A stretch of 64,000 bases of DNA, from the NCBI GenBank assembly GCA_024760905.1, contig CM045733.1, positions 64,971,001 through 65,035,000 on the forward strand, read 5' to 3'. The DNA is from Plotosus lineatus. Lineage: Eukaryota; Chordata; Actinopteri; Siluriformes; Plotosidae. The notes below the pieces were generated by a model. That model worked only from the letters and a program-made list of their open reading frames with translations. It was not told where the DNA came from and did not search any database. A program made the position numbers and the translations under genes. The stretch's first letter is position 1. Every line of letters starts with the position of its first letter. This document shows positions 23,528 to 35,595 of the stretch, piece by piece.

Positions 23528-25300
23528 TTCGTTCAGTTGCAGTTTCTGTCTTTATTTGCTTAGCAGTAAAGTAATACTCCCGGAAATTCTCGACTGACGT
23601 AGAGCTAGTCAGAAAGAGCATACATTCTGAAAGTCATCTTATCTTTGTGTGTCTACTCACTGAGTTTGACATTGATAACTGTGCTACATGTGCTAGTATA
23701 AAGTAAACCACTTTTGACATTATCTGTCTATTAATTAACAAAGACCATTGAACCTTACCTCCCCTTGTCACTGCTTGTCAGCAGTTAAAAATTTGGCATG
23801 TTACACGACTTTATATATGTTTGAACAAAGTTCATTCTCATGCCAGTACCATATATATATATATATGGTACTGGCATGAGAATGAACTTCATTTTATAGG
23901 CGTTGCACACTATCTTTACACGTCAATGCATGTTCCAATAAAAATCTGATGAAAAATAAAATAACGATCAGTTGGCACAGTGTAACTAATTACACAATTA
24001 TTGTTTAAATAGAAGGCTATAGGTGAATAGAAGGCTGTTCATTCTGTCCATGTTACAGACTGACTTTTTGAATCGTTGTACTGCTAATTGGAGGATGCTG
24101 CTTCTCCAAGGAATATGATATAATCCTGCCTTTCTCAGGCATTAATGCGTATTGACCGAATACATGAAAAAAATGGGATAAACTATTTTTTTCTGAGTAT
24201 GCAGAAAACGTGTTTTACACAGTTCAGTATTAATTTTGTGATCAGGTGTGTGTGTGTGCGTGTGTTTCTATTCCAGTTCTTCTCAATTATTTTCTGTGGT
24301 GTCCCCCCCAACCCGGAACACACACACACCCCCACCACCTCGCGAGTGACTTTAAATAGTATTATTTGTCTATAACATTATTATTATTATCTTTATTAAC
24401 ATTAAAAACAAAAAAGAAAGAATTATAGTTCAACTTACAATAAAGAAAAACTTCATTAACATTAAATCTTTTATATTACAGATTAAAAAACAAAAGTTCA
24501 CCAATGTGCCTGAAATAATAATTAAAAAATACATCCTTATTTAAACTCACTCAACTTATGTCTTAATATCTCTGTCTCTTTCCACCTTTCTCTTCGTTTC
24601 TGTTAGAAATTTTGATTACTGTTGAGTGTTACTACTTTGATATTAACTCAGTGCTTCTCAATTCTTTTCTGTGCCCCCCCGGAAGAAAAAACATTTCTGT
24701 GGTGCAGCGAGTCACATATTTTGTCCATTATATTTTCTGGAGAAAAATCCCCATGGCATTGTGGCTCCAGTTGATTGGGCTGAGGGTCAGCAACATTAAT
24801 GTGGCAATAAAATGAAGCAGCTGATGACCTGAATGCACTGAATGAAAAGATTATCACATCACTTTTTTCTTACCTGATGACAGAAATATAATGGGAAAAG
24901 GTGTAGTACACCCTGAACAGCTTGTCAGACCATCGCAGAACAACATGCAGATAGAGCTTCACTCTCACATTCACACCTAGGGTCAATGTGGAATAGATAT
25001 TTAACCTAATGTACATGTGTTTTGACCGTGGAAGGAAATCAGAGTACCTGGTGAAACCCATGCAAGCAGTGAGAGAACATGCAAACTACACACAGAAACG
25101 CCTCGGCACAAGGCCTCAAATCCAGGACCTTCTTGCTGTGAGGTGGACGTGCTAAACACTTCACCAGTATGCACCCAGTACAAAAAAAAAAAAAAATCAT
25201 AGAATTGTTCTGTTTCACACAGTTATTATTATTATTTTTTTGACTCACTGATGTAGCCACAATTGTGGCATTGTTTCAACAATGGAAATCAAATATTGTT
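22935..25300. other. copy B sequence beyond exon 8, with duplicated segments
   Basis: 22935-23830 is the inverse of 43130-44015. It includes a GT microsatellite (23495-23524), the 62-bp palindrome at 23828-23889, an AT-rich block shared with 20840-21060, and from 24620 a segment repeated at 32145-32830 and inverted at 59770-60396. No gene is visible. Confidence 0.5.
23828..23889. repeat. perfect 62-bp palindrome
   Basis: The arm aagttcattctcatgccagt is followed by acc and an AT core, then the exact inverse. Copy A' (about 43070-43110) has one arm only, next to a TA/CA tract. Confidence 0.85.
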
Positions 25301-25805
25301 CTCGACCAGGGGTTGGCAACCTGCAGCTCCAGAGCCGCATGCGGCTCATTCACGTCTCTGATGCGGCTCCGTGGCTTTTACAAATAATGAATGCGTACTT
25401 TACGGTGGCTGACAGGTGCAACTGTGCTTCGTATTAGATCCCTGCGCGGGGCGGGTTTCAGCCCGCAGCCCGCGGCCCCCGCAGGCACAAATTTAAAGTC
25501 AGACTTTTTAGTTTGCTGGGCAGGCAAAATACTGGAAAAGAAAAACGGGTGTGTTTTAAATTTTTGGTCGCTGATATTTATGTACAGACTTACTGTTCAT
25601 TTTAATAGGAACAGCTGTACACCTGCTCATTTGTGCAGTTATTCAATCAATCATTCAATCACGTAGCTACCGCATAGTGTATAAAGTCATGCGGACATGG
25701 GTAAAGAGTTAATATTAACAACAGGTATTAGAATGAGAATAAAAATGCAGTCTCGCTGACAGTTTGACTGTTCATGCAATGCTTTTATATATACGGTATT
25801 AGTAT
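25300..25805 (+). other. hAT-like terminus and GC-rich repeat, copy B
   Basis: Begins with ccaggggttggcaacctgca, resembling a hAT terminus, then gcggggcgggtttcagcccg. Copies lie at 32828-33060 and, inverted, at 59560-59785. Confidence 0.5.
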
Positions 25806-25950
25806 GTCCACTGGAACATCTGCAAGAATAATGGAATCAGTGTGCCTGAGGAATGGTCACACTTTCTCCTTCTATCACTGTCTTAGGTTTATTGTCAGAC
25901 CATTCCTCAGGCACACTGATTCCATTATTCTTGCAGATGTTCCAGTGGAC
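25806..25950. repeat. 145-bp hairpin, 52-bp perfect arms, copy B
   Basis: Arm 25806-25857 is the exact inverse of 25899-25950, around a 41-base loop. Copies at 38081-38225 (one mismatch) and 56399-56543. The right arm includes the acceptor and first 14 bases of the putative exon at 25937. Confidence 0.9.
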
Positions 25951-26009
25951 GTACACTGCAAGCTTATTGAGCCAGAATATATTCGTTTTGGCAAGTTCCA
26001 TGCACTCAG
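25937..26009 (+). pseudogene. putative exon of unidentified gene upstream of cenpf, first copy
   Basis: A 73-nt segment with acceptor ttattcttgcag and donor gtataa encodes DVPVDVHCKLIEPEYIRFGK followed by FHAL. Copies of the same length are at 38212-38284 and 56340-56412. I do not recognise the protein. It lies on the same strand as, and upstream of, the cenpf promoter in copies B and A'. It may instead be part of an unknown repeat. Confidence 0.3.
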
Positions 26010-26585
26010 GTATAATATGAGCTACCGTCTCACCTTCAGCTCAGCATATTCTACATATTGGGTCATTTATTATTTTTGTTTTGTGCCATTTCATAGGTCA
26101 GGTTTGTTCTTGGGCTGCAACTACAAGGCCCTTTGTTTCTCTTCTCAGCCCAGTACTTTTTGATGACTGACGTTATCAGCACTTATACTCCATCTACATC
26201 AGACTCATACTGTCTACATCAACATTCTGGATTCTCTTTACACACTGTCCATGTAAAAAAAAAAAATTTCTTCCTCGGCTTTAGATTCACTTTTCATGAT
26301 TTCACCTTTGACTCTGTTTAATGATCTTTATTTTGTCTTTAGCTGTTGTCTCATTTATTCTCATATTCTCTCTTTGCTTTTGTATCACTCCAAGTATTTT
26401 ATATCTCTCATTTAGCTGTATTATACTGGAAATTTCACCATTTGTGGTGTTCCTCCCTGCAAACGTTTAGCATGTCATGTCTTTATTTATGCTTTTGAAG
26501 GCATCAGGATGCAGACATGACTATTTGTGTACCAGAACTTTTTTTTTTTGCAATTTTTACAAAAATAATCTTGCAGCTCTTCAGC
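26010..26585. other. segment downstream of the putative exon
   Basis: 26010-26400 repeats at 38285-38680 and inverted at 55960-56340. From about 26425 it changes to the inverse of 9190-9370 and then to retroviral pol. No further exon is certain. Confidence 0.4.
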
Positions 26586-28690
26586 TCTTCTTACTGGGCC
26601 TCATTAACTACTGCCGCCAATGGATCCCGGACTGTTCTTTCTATGACAAACGTTTACGCTCTGCCGTGGCTCACAGACCCTCTCCATCAACCCTTGGTCT
26701 GGACTGAGGACATGCTGGACGCATTCAAAGCTCTGAAGTCGGCCCGATGCTCCGCGCCAGCTCTCGGGCTCCCGGATTACAACAAACCCTTTCATCTCTA
26801 TGTCGCTCACCAGGCCGGCACGGCTTCTGGAGTCTTGGCGCAGGACCACAGGGGGGGACTTAGGCCTTGTGCTTTCCTCTCCAAAACTCTAGATACTGTG
26901 GCTCAGGGTTTACCTGCCTGCCTCCGCGCTGTCGCTGCCAGTGTGGTGTTAGTTCTCGAAGTAGAAAAAATAGTGCTCTCTCATCCACTCGTTTTACACA
27001 CCAGCCATCAGGTTAGGCATATCCTTAATACTCTGTCTACACAACACATGTCTTCTCAACGTCGCTCAGGTTACGAGGCCATCCTTTGTGCTACTGATAA
27101 TCTAACCAACTCTTGTTCCTCTTCCCTAGATAACGTGGCCCAGGCCCTACAGCGCCTGCTTAATGCTCAAGATGACTGCGAACCGTTGGAACATGACTGC
27201 ATGGACACCATTGTCCATGACACCAGTATTAGGTCCGACTTACTATCCACGCCTCTCTCGACAGGTCTCTCCCTGTTTATAGATGGGTCATGCTCGAAAC
27301 CCTCCGACGGAGTGTTCCTCTGCGGCTACGCGGTATGTTCCTTACCGGACCAAGTTTTGGAAGAGTACTCGCTCCCCTTTAATTCCGCTCAAGCAGCGGA
27401 GTTATATGCGCTCACTCGGGTATGCACTCTCGCCTCCGACCAGGACACTACTATATACACTGACTCTCGTTACGCTTTCGGGGTGGCGCACGATTTCGGT
27501 CGTATCTGGCAATCTCGTGGTTTCACTACTGCTGACGGTAAGCCCATTTCACATTCCACCTTGGTCCAGGATCTTATTGTGTCCTGCAATCTCCCGCTCC
27601 GTTTAGCGATCGTAAAAACCCGCGGTCATTCCTATGACCACACTGATGAGGCACGGGGTAACTCTTTGGCTGACCGCACGGCTAAACAGGCTGCCTCGCT
27701 CGGCTCCATGCCGCCGTGCCTGCAGCCCGCGCTGGTGTCAACTTCACACATGCTTAGCGCCGTCCTCCCTGACTTGGATCTGAAATCCCTTCAGTCCTCG
27801 ACGTCCACAGAAGACACTGATTTTTGGTCCTTGCAGGGCTCTCAGCCCTCGGGTGACGGCATTCTACTCGATTCGACCGGTCGTTTATGCCTGCCCACGC
27901 ACTGCCTTACTTTCCTCGTCCGCGAGTTTCACAGGCCTACACATCGCGGTCGAAGAGGGGTGGTGACAGATATGGAAAAAGATTTTTGTATACGACAACT
28001 AGCCTCTCAGGTGCACAGCATTCTGGAAAAATGCCTGATTTGTGCACAGAACAATGTGTCCAAACCACATGCATCACATCAGCATCTGCCGAAACCAGAT
28101 ACTCCCTTCCAGGAGTGGCAGATAGACTTTACCCACATGCCTCGGCAGGGTCCCTTTAAATATCTACTGGTTATCGTGGATAAATTCGATGGGTTGAAGC
28201 TTTCCCGTGTGGGAACGAAAACGCCCGAGTAGTGGTTCAAAAGTAATCACAGGAAATTATTCCCAGATATGGCCTCCCGTTGGGTATTGATTCGGACAAA
28301 GGCACACCATTCACCTCAAAAGTCACTCAACTGTTAGCCCTAGAGCTAAAGATCAATTGGCGTTTCCATGTCCCATATCAACCTCAGTCCTCCGGAATCG
28401 TGGAACGAACAAACAGAACAATTAAAGGGAAACTACGAAAAGCAATGCACGCCACCGGATCAAGGAATTGGGTTTCGGTGCTGTCTGTGGTCCGAGCGGA
28501 TCTGCGGATGACCTCGCAGGTGGCCTTAGGGAATTTATTCCCTTACGAAGTGGTAATGGGGAGACCCTTTCCCGCGCCTTGGAGGAAGGGAAAGCACTCA
28601 TGCCTTCAAGGTAGGACACAAGGTGCTGGTCAAGAAATTTGCGAAACTAAATTCCTCTTTGGGAGACACTCCTTACAGTGAGCCCACGGA
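26586..28690 (+). mobile_element. endogenous retrovirus pol fragment (gamma/epsilon-type)
   Basis: Broken pol starting inside the reverse-transcriptase thumb (LINYCRQWIPDC), frameshifted near 26650. RNase H follows with its acidic residues visible in FIDGS, AELYAL, YTDSRYA and GNSLAD. The integrase has an HHCC zinc finger (HRPTH, CLICAQ) and the first core Asp in WQIDFTH. A stop and small deletion near 28200-28280 interrupt it, then the frame resumes with SDKGTPFTS and the catalytic Glu in SGIVERTNR. The polymerase active site is absent. It is a dead relic inserted in copy B next to sequence matching cenpf intron 1. Confidence 0.9.
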
Positions 28691-28782
28691 GATACTCGCT
28701 GTTACTCGTACCGCCGTACTAACTGACCTCTTTCCACAGTGGATCCATGCTACCAGACTGAAGAAAAGCCCACAATGAAGTA

Positions 28783-29332
28783 TTATTTGTATTGTGTGAC
28801 TATGATGTCCATTTTTGTTACCTCTGTTTCAGGTCCAGAGATATATATCACTGAAGAGGGGAAAAGCACCTCCCAACGGATCAGACCTGACATAGACATA
28901 TAAGTATCACACCTTTTAACATCGCTTCCTGGGTATAGCCCTTTTTCCGCCGCCAGAACATCGACCGAACAGTAAGTGGAACAAATTTTGGGAAAGCATG
29001 TTTCCCCAGTATGGGGTAACTCAATTATGGAACCAGATAGAAGTAACTCATTATCGCTTGGCAACATTTGTCAATGCCACTAATTTGGCTATAGAAGGAG
29101 TAAGACAAGAATGAACCACCCTCAGACTAACCACAGTACAGAATAGAATGGTTCTCGACATTTTATTAGCCAAAGAGGGAGGGGTCTGCGCCGTCGTAGG
29201 AGATCAATGTTGCACCTACGTCCCAGCTAACGAAGAACACGTTCTAATCGCGACCCAAATTGCCGAAATGAAGAAAGTAGCCGCAGATTTGCATCTGGAT
29301 GAGGTTTCGGAACACGGATGGATACTCGCCTA
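28783..29332 (+). mobile_element. endogenous retrovirus env fragment
   Basis: The plus strand carries remains of the transmembrane subunit: QNRMVLDILLAKEGG followed by a CX6CC motif (CAVVGDQCC), the arrangement typical of gamma-type retroviral envelopes. A stop codon interrupts the frame near 29113 and the surface subunit and the membrane anchor are missing. It ends at tactcgcc, where the sequence joins an LTR. Confidence 0.75.
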
Positions 29333-29557
29333 ATGTTAACTCTTACTGGGTGTTAATCACATTGTCTCTTCCTACTCTGTGTTCATGTATAAATAACCCC
29401 CGCTCACATTGTACTATGAGCAGAAGATGAATAAACCAGATTGATTTCACTCATGTGGTTTGTTGTCCTCTGTTCCCGGAGCGCTCTCAGACGTTGAGAT
29501 ACAGAAATCCAGATCGTGCAGGTTTATATAAGAGCTTCTTCTGAGAGAGTTCTTACA
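29333..29557 (+). mobile_element. retroviral LTR fragment, 3' of env
   Basis: It holds a TATA-like tataaataacccc (about 29389), a polyadenylation signal aataaa (about 29428) and ends gagagttcttaca. The left part of U3 is missing. Related LTR pieces: 37322-37739 (U3 side) and 56967-57386 (nearly complete). It ends against an L2 fragment. Confidence 0.7.
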
Positions 29558-29558
29558 A

Positions 29559-29625
29559 TACACCTCCGCTCTATGATGAGCCCCACCCTAGATCCGCTGC
29601 AGTTTGCCTACAGGCCCAACATCGC
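29559..29625 (+). mobile_element. L2 LINE fragment at the edge of exon 6 cassette B1
   Basis: A 67-bp piece of the L2 reverse transcriptase (SPTLDPLQFAYRPNI), identical in place to 35230-35308. It joins cenpf intron 5 at catcgctgagg, with atcg shared by both partners. Confidence 0.8.
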
Positions 29626-29730
29626 TGAGGTTTTTCTGCTCCACTGAAACATGCTGTCTCCAGACTACCGTGACATATTCATTTCTCATGAATTAATATG
29701 TACACCTGTCTGTTTCTCTCTTGGTCTCAG

Positions 29731-29912
29731 GGTTGCGTGGACACCTATCTGGGTTGCAACACGATCTGCAGCTGGAAAAAGAGAGCCTCAGGGAGTGTCA
29801 GACTCGTCTTTCTCAAGCTCGGGAGGAGCTCACTTCGAACGAGCAGAATCTGGTGCGATCCAGAGATGAGTTGGGCCAAGTACAGGCACACCTCACACAG
29901 GAGGGGGACAGG
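29731..29912 (+). pseudogene. cenpf: cenpf exon 6 duplicate B1
   Basis: Complete 182-nt exon with ttggtctcag and gtgagc. Relative to copy A it has R4H, an R-to-Q and an R-to-H change (four base changes, all altering the protein) and stays open. Behind it the intron leads to exon 7 at 31093, in correct order. Upstream is an L2 piece and a retroviral LTR in place of exon 5. Confidence 0.8.
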
Positions 29913-30444
29913 GTGAGCATGAGCGCCGCCAAGTTCCTTGGATTTTCGATCAGCTGGCTCACAGATATGATCCAATATATTAAACATTTTATTTATGTAT
30001 TTATTTGTAACTTTTGTCTTAAACTGTTACTATGATAAAGGCATTTACACCATGTGTCATATGCCAGCCGTTATTGCGGTGCTGGGCTTTATGATTTGTC
30101 ATTCATTACAGTAGGCCCCCATTTTTCAGAATGGTTCGGTTTCGGTTCTTTCCGCGGGTCATGAAAAGCCGCGAGTTATGCGGTTTTAAAATCCTATGTA
30201 TGATATTACATGCATTTAAAATATGCTTCTTAAACGCATTCTATAGACAGTCTTACTCATCATTAATGCAGTAGTAATGATCAAGTAAAAACTTTTTAAT
30301 TTTGTTCTGTGATATTTATTAATGAATAAAGTGCTTAGGACCCTTACCAGAAGCTAGAGAAGAAACAGGACATTTGGGTGGCATCGTAGCGCTTAAATAA
30401 TCATTAAAAACACACTAAAAAAATGTACTTTGCAATTCAGGCAA
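29913..30444. other. cenpf intron 6, copy B, left part
   Basis: Inverse of 3856-4382 in copy A without the RTE fragment. No element recognised. Confidence 0.55.
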
Positions 30445-30755
30445 TCAGGTCTACCAGCTCTGTGGGCATAGATGGGGTCCCCTTCTCCTCCCCATATACG
30501 CCGCCCCTTCTTTTATGTTTTCCTGATGACCCTGCGCTAGATAAATTGCAAATATCCTACTCCTTTGTACATATGTCCGAATGCCCCTTTAATTTGCTAG
30601 GCCGCGACCTCATGAGCGTTCTGGGGTTCCAAATCTCTTTCCAAGGTTCGAGCATGACCATTCAAACGTGCGACACCTCCTCTGTTTCTCTGTTGTCATT
30701 GCAAGCGCAGCCCTTGCCCTTTAACGTTAATTCGGCGTGCGTGGCGAATATGGAT
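30445..30755 (+). mobile_element. endogenous retrovirus protease fragment
   Basis: The frame encodes the C-terminal half of a retroviral aspartic protease, with ECPFNLLGRDLMSVLG, the conserved alpha-helix region of the fold. The catalytic Asp lies upstream of the break and is absent. It is embedded in cenpf intron 6 of copy B and replaces sequence present in copy A. Confidence 0.75.
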
Positions 30756-31092
30756 AATGAAAGAGTGGTTCAGTGAACATGAGGAATCATTTTCACATAC
30801 GTATTGGCAACCGACAGTCCCGACCTTAACACCCTCCCACCACTGTATATTGTAAGGCATGTCTGTGGCTGTCCATGAGTCAAACATAATAAGAAACTAA
30901 ATACGAGACCACAGATTCATAAACATGTCACCATGAACTTAAGTTTCAGAATATGTCCTGCACACAGTGCATGATACTCCCAAAATCATGCGGTATCATT
31001 ATACATACCAATATACCGGCTTCTCTTCTTTTTGATTGGATATAAAGTTTTCTTGTAATGCAAATAGCAAACGTTTGTGGACATAGGCCCAG

Positions 31093-31209
31093 GCAGCCGA
31101 ACAGCAAGTGAAGCAGCTACAGGAGCTGAAGTGCCAGAGGCAGAATGCAGAGACCAGCCGCTGCAATGCTGAGCAACGCAGGAAAGACATGGAGCGAGAG
31201 CACCAGAGA
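31093..31209 (+). pseudogene. cenpf: cenpf exon 7 duplicate, copy B
   Basis: 117 nt, 39 codons: one GAG codon fewer than copy A and R5Q. Acceptor ggcccag and donor gtgagt are intact and the frame is open. Together with exon 6 B1 it forms the only correctly ordered 6-7 pair in copy B; no exon 8 follows on its right. Confidence 0.8.
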
Positions 31210-33060
31210 GTGAGTATTCCAGTGTACAGGCCTTCATTTCCGTTTATTACATCATCAAATTTGTTTGACAACCAATTCACACTCATGAGCAGAAAATTTT
31301 TGTGTTGCATTGCTGCTTTGTGAAGTCTTCTCATAGTGTTTCATTCATTCATTTTTGTAACCGCTTAATCCTAATTAGGGTCATGGGGAGGCTGGCGCTC
31401 ATCTCAGCTGACTCTGGGAAAAGGCAGAGTACATCCTGGACAGCTCGCCAGGCCATTGCAGGGTGGAAACACGCTGACGGCTATGCAACTTACTCTTGTC
31501 GAAAGTCAGCCATGGTTCTTTTACATGAACCTCGCACCATAGACAGTAAGAGACATGGCCAGCCTTTGATAACCCAGTTAGCTGCACTTGGGGGGGGGGC
31601 AGTGACAACCCGTGGAGAGTGGGGCTTAAACCCCCAACCTTAGGATCAGTGATCCAGCACCTTTACCACCAGGTCACCACTGTCCGATATTCTTAATGTA
31701 TATGTAAATATGTATTTGTATATACATATATGTATATGCATATACATATACCCCCCCCCCCCCCGCGAACCGCCAACTTCCCGAAGTGGGATCGAACCCC
31801 CGACTGACGTATATGTGTATATAATATCAATGAATACATGTTCAATGTTATAAATGCTTATAATAACAACAATTAAACATTATATTTTATTTACATCTTA
31901 TGCATTATTTTTTAAACACACTTTTGATATTGCTTCACAGATTGAAAATCAGAAAGGCTGGTATTGGGACAGCAGTTTACAGCAGCCATAATCTATATGA
32001 TTCAGTAACTGATAAGATTGCATGTTTTCCAGCTGTTCCACATGATTACATTCTACTATGAACATTTACCATTATCATATTTCACTCGGTAATCAATAAA
32101 AACGCCTGCTCCCTGATGCTCGAGTTGTATGACCACCCTGTTGAGTGTTACTACTTTGATATTAACTCAGTGCTTCTCAATTCTTTTCTGTGCCCCCCCG
32201 GAAGAAAAAACATTTCTGTGGTGCAGCGAGTCACATATTTTGTCCATTATATTTTCTGGAGAAAAATCCCCATGGCATTGTGGCTCCAGTTGATTGGGCT
32301 GAGGGTCAGCAACATTAATGTGGCAATAAAATGAAGCAGCTGATGACCTGAATGCACTGAATGAGCAGATTATCACATCACTTTTTTCTTACCTGATGAG
32401 AGAAATATAATGGGAAACGGTGTAGTACACCCTGAACAGCCGAACACCCTGACCATCGCAAAACAACATGCAGATAGAGCTTCACTCTCACATTCACACC
32501 TAGGGTCAATGTGGAATAGATATTTAACCTAATGTACATGTGTTTTGACCGTGGAAGGAAATGAGAGTACCTGGTGAAACCCATGCAAGCAGTGAGAGAA
32601 CATGCAAACTACACACAGAAACGCCTCGGCACAAGGCCTCAAATCCAGGACCTTCTTGCTGTGAGGTGGACATGCTAAACACTTCACCACCATGCACCCA
32701 GTACAAAAAAAAAAAAAAAATCATAGAATTGTTCTGTTTCACACAGTTATTATTATTTTTTTGACTCATTGATGTAGCCACAATTGTGGCATTGTTTCAA
32801 CAATGGAAATCAAATATTGTTCTCGACCAGGGGTTGGCAACCCGCAGCTCCAGAGCCGCATGCGGTTCATTCACGTCTCTGATGCGGCTCCGTGGCTTTT
32901 ACAAATAATGAATGTGTACTTTACGGTGGCCGACAGGTGTAACAATGCTTCGTATTAGATCCCTGCGCGGGGCGGGTTTCAGCCCGCAGCCCGCGGCCCC
33001 CGCAGGCACAAATTTAAAGTCAGACTTTTTAGTTTGCTGGGCAGGGCGGATCAATTTGAA
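31210..33060. other. second copy of intron 7 segment and shared repeats
   Basis: 31337-31680 is the teleost repeat also at 17521; then a C-run (about 31750-31764), the segment shared with 17985-18450, and from 32145 the segment shared with 24620-25520. No gene. Confidence 0.55.
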
Positions 33061-35229
33061 ACTCATGTGGGGCCAGTTGAGAATGATCCAAGTTTTGCGT
33101 GGCAGGCTGCGGGCTATGTCACGGATTCATGCAGGCTGTTGCATACACAGAGATGAATTAACTATCTGCTCCAATCGGCGCAATCTACCATGCATCGAGA
33201 GTTGTAAAATGAATGGAAACCCGGATCCAGAGAAGAAAGAGAACTCTCCGGTTTGCTGGTGAATCACATCAGTGCAGGCTGTGTTCTAAACGAGTTCAAC
33301 GGCGCCCTTGCTCACTTGAAAGACCGGAAGTCCGTGTAACTCACAGCAAGTACACTACTTTCGGTTTTGAGCGCCTCACATATTGTACGCGTTGATTGGC
33401 TGTTTTAAGCTTCATGTAACGTGACTCGTTCAGCTTCATGTAAAGTGACCATCCGTCGACCATCTGAATCATTTACAAGCAGAAAGATCACATCATAGAG
33501 AATATTAAAGGTTATATTATATCTTTCTACTAGCAGTGTGAATGACATCCTCCTTGTGAACAGCAGCCTCAAGTCTTAAAAATTAAATTTTAAATATGAA
33601 TACTTCACTACTGGGATAATCGCCATATTGCTTTTATGCATGTAATCTAAAGTCCAAACACACTGGGTAGCTATCATATAACATGCATGAGAGTAGAAAC
33701 AAGTTACGATTATCAAGGACGCTTGCCGATTTTTTCAATATGGTGGCGGTTACGAATACAGCTTATAGAGCTGAATAAATGTAACACTGCATTATCGTTG
33801 TAATTGTGCAATGTTAGTTGTTGGTTTTAATGTAACTTTTTATGGTTTGAGTGAATTAAAGGATGAATATTAATATGTAGTTGTGTTGAGCGGGCTGCAG
33901 GGCGGGTGCGGGCTCAGAATTAGAAACTCATTGTGAGGCAGGGCGGGCTGAAGTATTTTATGTGGGGCGGGCTACGGGCCAGTTTGAAAATTTCACTTGA
34001 GGGGTGGGGTGGGGCAGGGCTGACCTACAAGGGTAAATGTGTGGGGCGGGCTGCGGGCCACAATTCTAATTTGCGGGGTGGCGCTGGCTTGTGATCTTGG
34101 CCCACACAGGGCTCTACTTCCTATACAAAAGCCACTGCATAACAAAAAACAACTCCCAAAAGAAAATTCAGCTTATTTTCTCACATTGGAAGCACTCCGG
34201 GCTGCCAGGGGTAGAGAGTTAATCCAGCTTTCACCTGAATGACAGGAGAATCTGCCTAAGGAAGATTCCTGCAACGGTCGGGTACCTACAGGTATCCAGT
34301 GGGTAACCTTGCAAAAATGCTCTTTTAGGGTTGAAAATTACATCGATGAAAATGAACAGTCATGGGTGCGGGCGGATATTTATTTGGCGCAGGTAGGGTG
34401 ATATTGTGTGGGTGTTTTTGTGGACATGGCTATCATTATATTAATCAGCTACGTTGAGAGACTCAGTGTTTTTGATCTGCTGTATTGGTGGAGGCAGCAT
34501 GTGACGGTATTTCCAAACCCTTGTGCTCATGGCAAGGAGTGTTCTCGCCATTCCAGCAGCAGCGCAGCGAGCGAGAGAGATTTTTCCGCCGCCGAGGTTT
34601 GTAATCCAGGAACGGAGATCACAGCTGAAGTAAGAGACAGTGGGTGAGATTTGGTTTATGCACAGCAATCTCTGAATTAAATAACTCTCCTCCCAGTGAC
34701 AAAATAAAAGACTGGGTCTGGTTCAGTCTTCACTCTGAGAATGGGTCAGTCACTGCAGTATTCAGCATTGACATTATTTAAAAGAATTTTGTAGAAGTTC
34801 CCACAGATGTCTTGCACTTGTTGATTGCTTTGCCATCACAGTTCCGTCCGTCCACTTCATTCCAAACCAGCTTGATGGGGTTCAACTTTGCTGCCATTTC
34901 ATGCTTTGAAACTCATCATCTTGTTTTGTTCTTCTAAGGTAGTTATGATGTACATCTTACCATGTTTCCTTTTCAGGTAATTCACCGGACTTGAACTTCT
35001 TAAATTTCCAAAATACTAGAAAAGAAAAACGGGTGTGTTTTAAATTTTTGGTCGCTGATATTTATGCACAGACTTACTGTTCATTTTAATAGGAACAGCT
35101 GTACACCTGTTCATTTGTGCAGTTATTAAATCAATCATTCAATCACGTAGCTGCCGCATAGTGTATAAAGTCATGCGGACATGGGTAAAGAGTTAATATT
35201 AACAACAGGTATTAGAAGGACAATAAAAA
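33061..35229. other. GC-rich repeat and unassigned segment of copy B
   Basis: Inverse of about 56640-59560. It includes reiterated gggcgggctgcgggc words (33885-34080), the empty site of the MITE at about 33976-33990 and of the LTR at about 34925-34955. The frames here do not resemble known proteins. Confidence 0.5.
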
Positions 35230-35308
35230 GGCTCCTCCTCATACACCTCCACTCTATGGTGAGCCCCACCCTAGATCCGCTGCAGTTTGCCTACAGGCCC
35301 AACATCGC
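35230..35308 (+). mobile_element. L2 LINE fragment at the edge of exon 6 cassette B2
   Basis: 79 bp of L2 reverse transcriptase reading SPTLDPLQFAYRPNI, joined to cenpf intron 5 at the same catcgctgagg point as in B1 but extending about 21 bp further left. Confidence 0.8.
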
Positions 35309-35413
35309 TGAGGTTTTTCTGCTCCACTGAAACATGCTGTCTCCAGACTACCGTGACATATTCATTTCTCATGAATTAATATGTACACCTGTCTGTTTCT
35401 CTCTTGGTCTCAG

Positions 35414-35595
35414 GGTTGCGTGGACGCCTATCTGGGTTGCAACACGATCTGCAGCTGGAAAAAGAGAGCCTCAGGGAGTGTCAGACTCGTGTTTCTCAAA
35501 ATCTGGAGAAGCTCACTTCGATCGAGCAGAATCTGGTGCGATCCAGTGAGGAGTTGGGCCGTGTACAGGCACGCCTCACACAGGAGGGGGACAGA
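35414..35595 (+). pseudogene. cenpf: cenpf exon 6 duplicate B2
   Basis: Complete 182-nt exon with sound splice sites. Relative to copy A it carries seven amino-acid changes (within RVSQNLEKLTSIEQN and SSEELG) from eight bases, against one silent change in the last codon. It is followed directly by exon 2, an order no normal transcript would use, joined at about 35640. Confidence 0.8.

Noticed and set aside
34408..34668. Frames of 75-79 residues on both strands, repeated at 57669-57929
   Set aside because: Overlapping on both strands within a duplicated non-coding segment; no homology seen.
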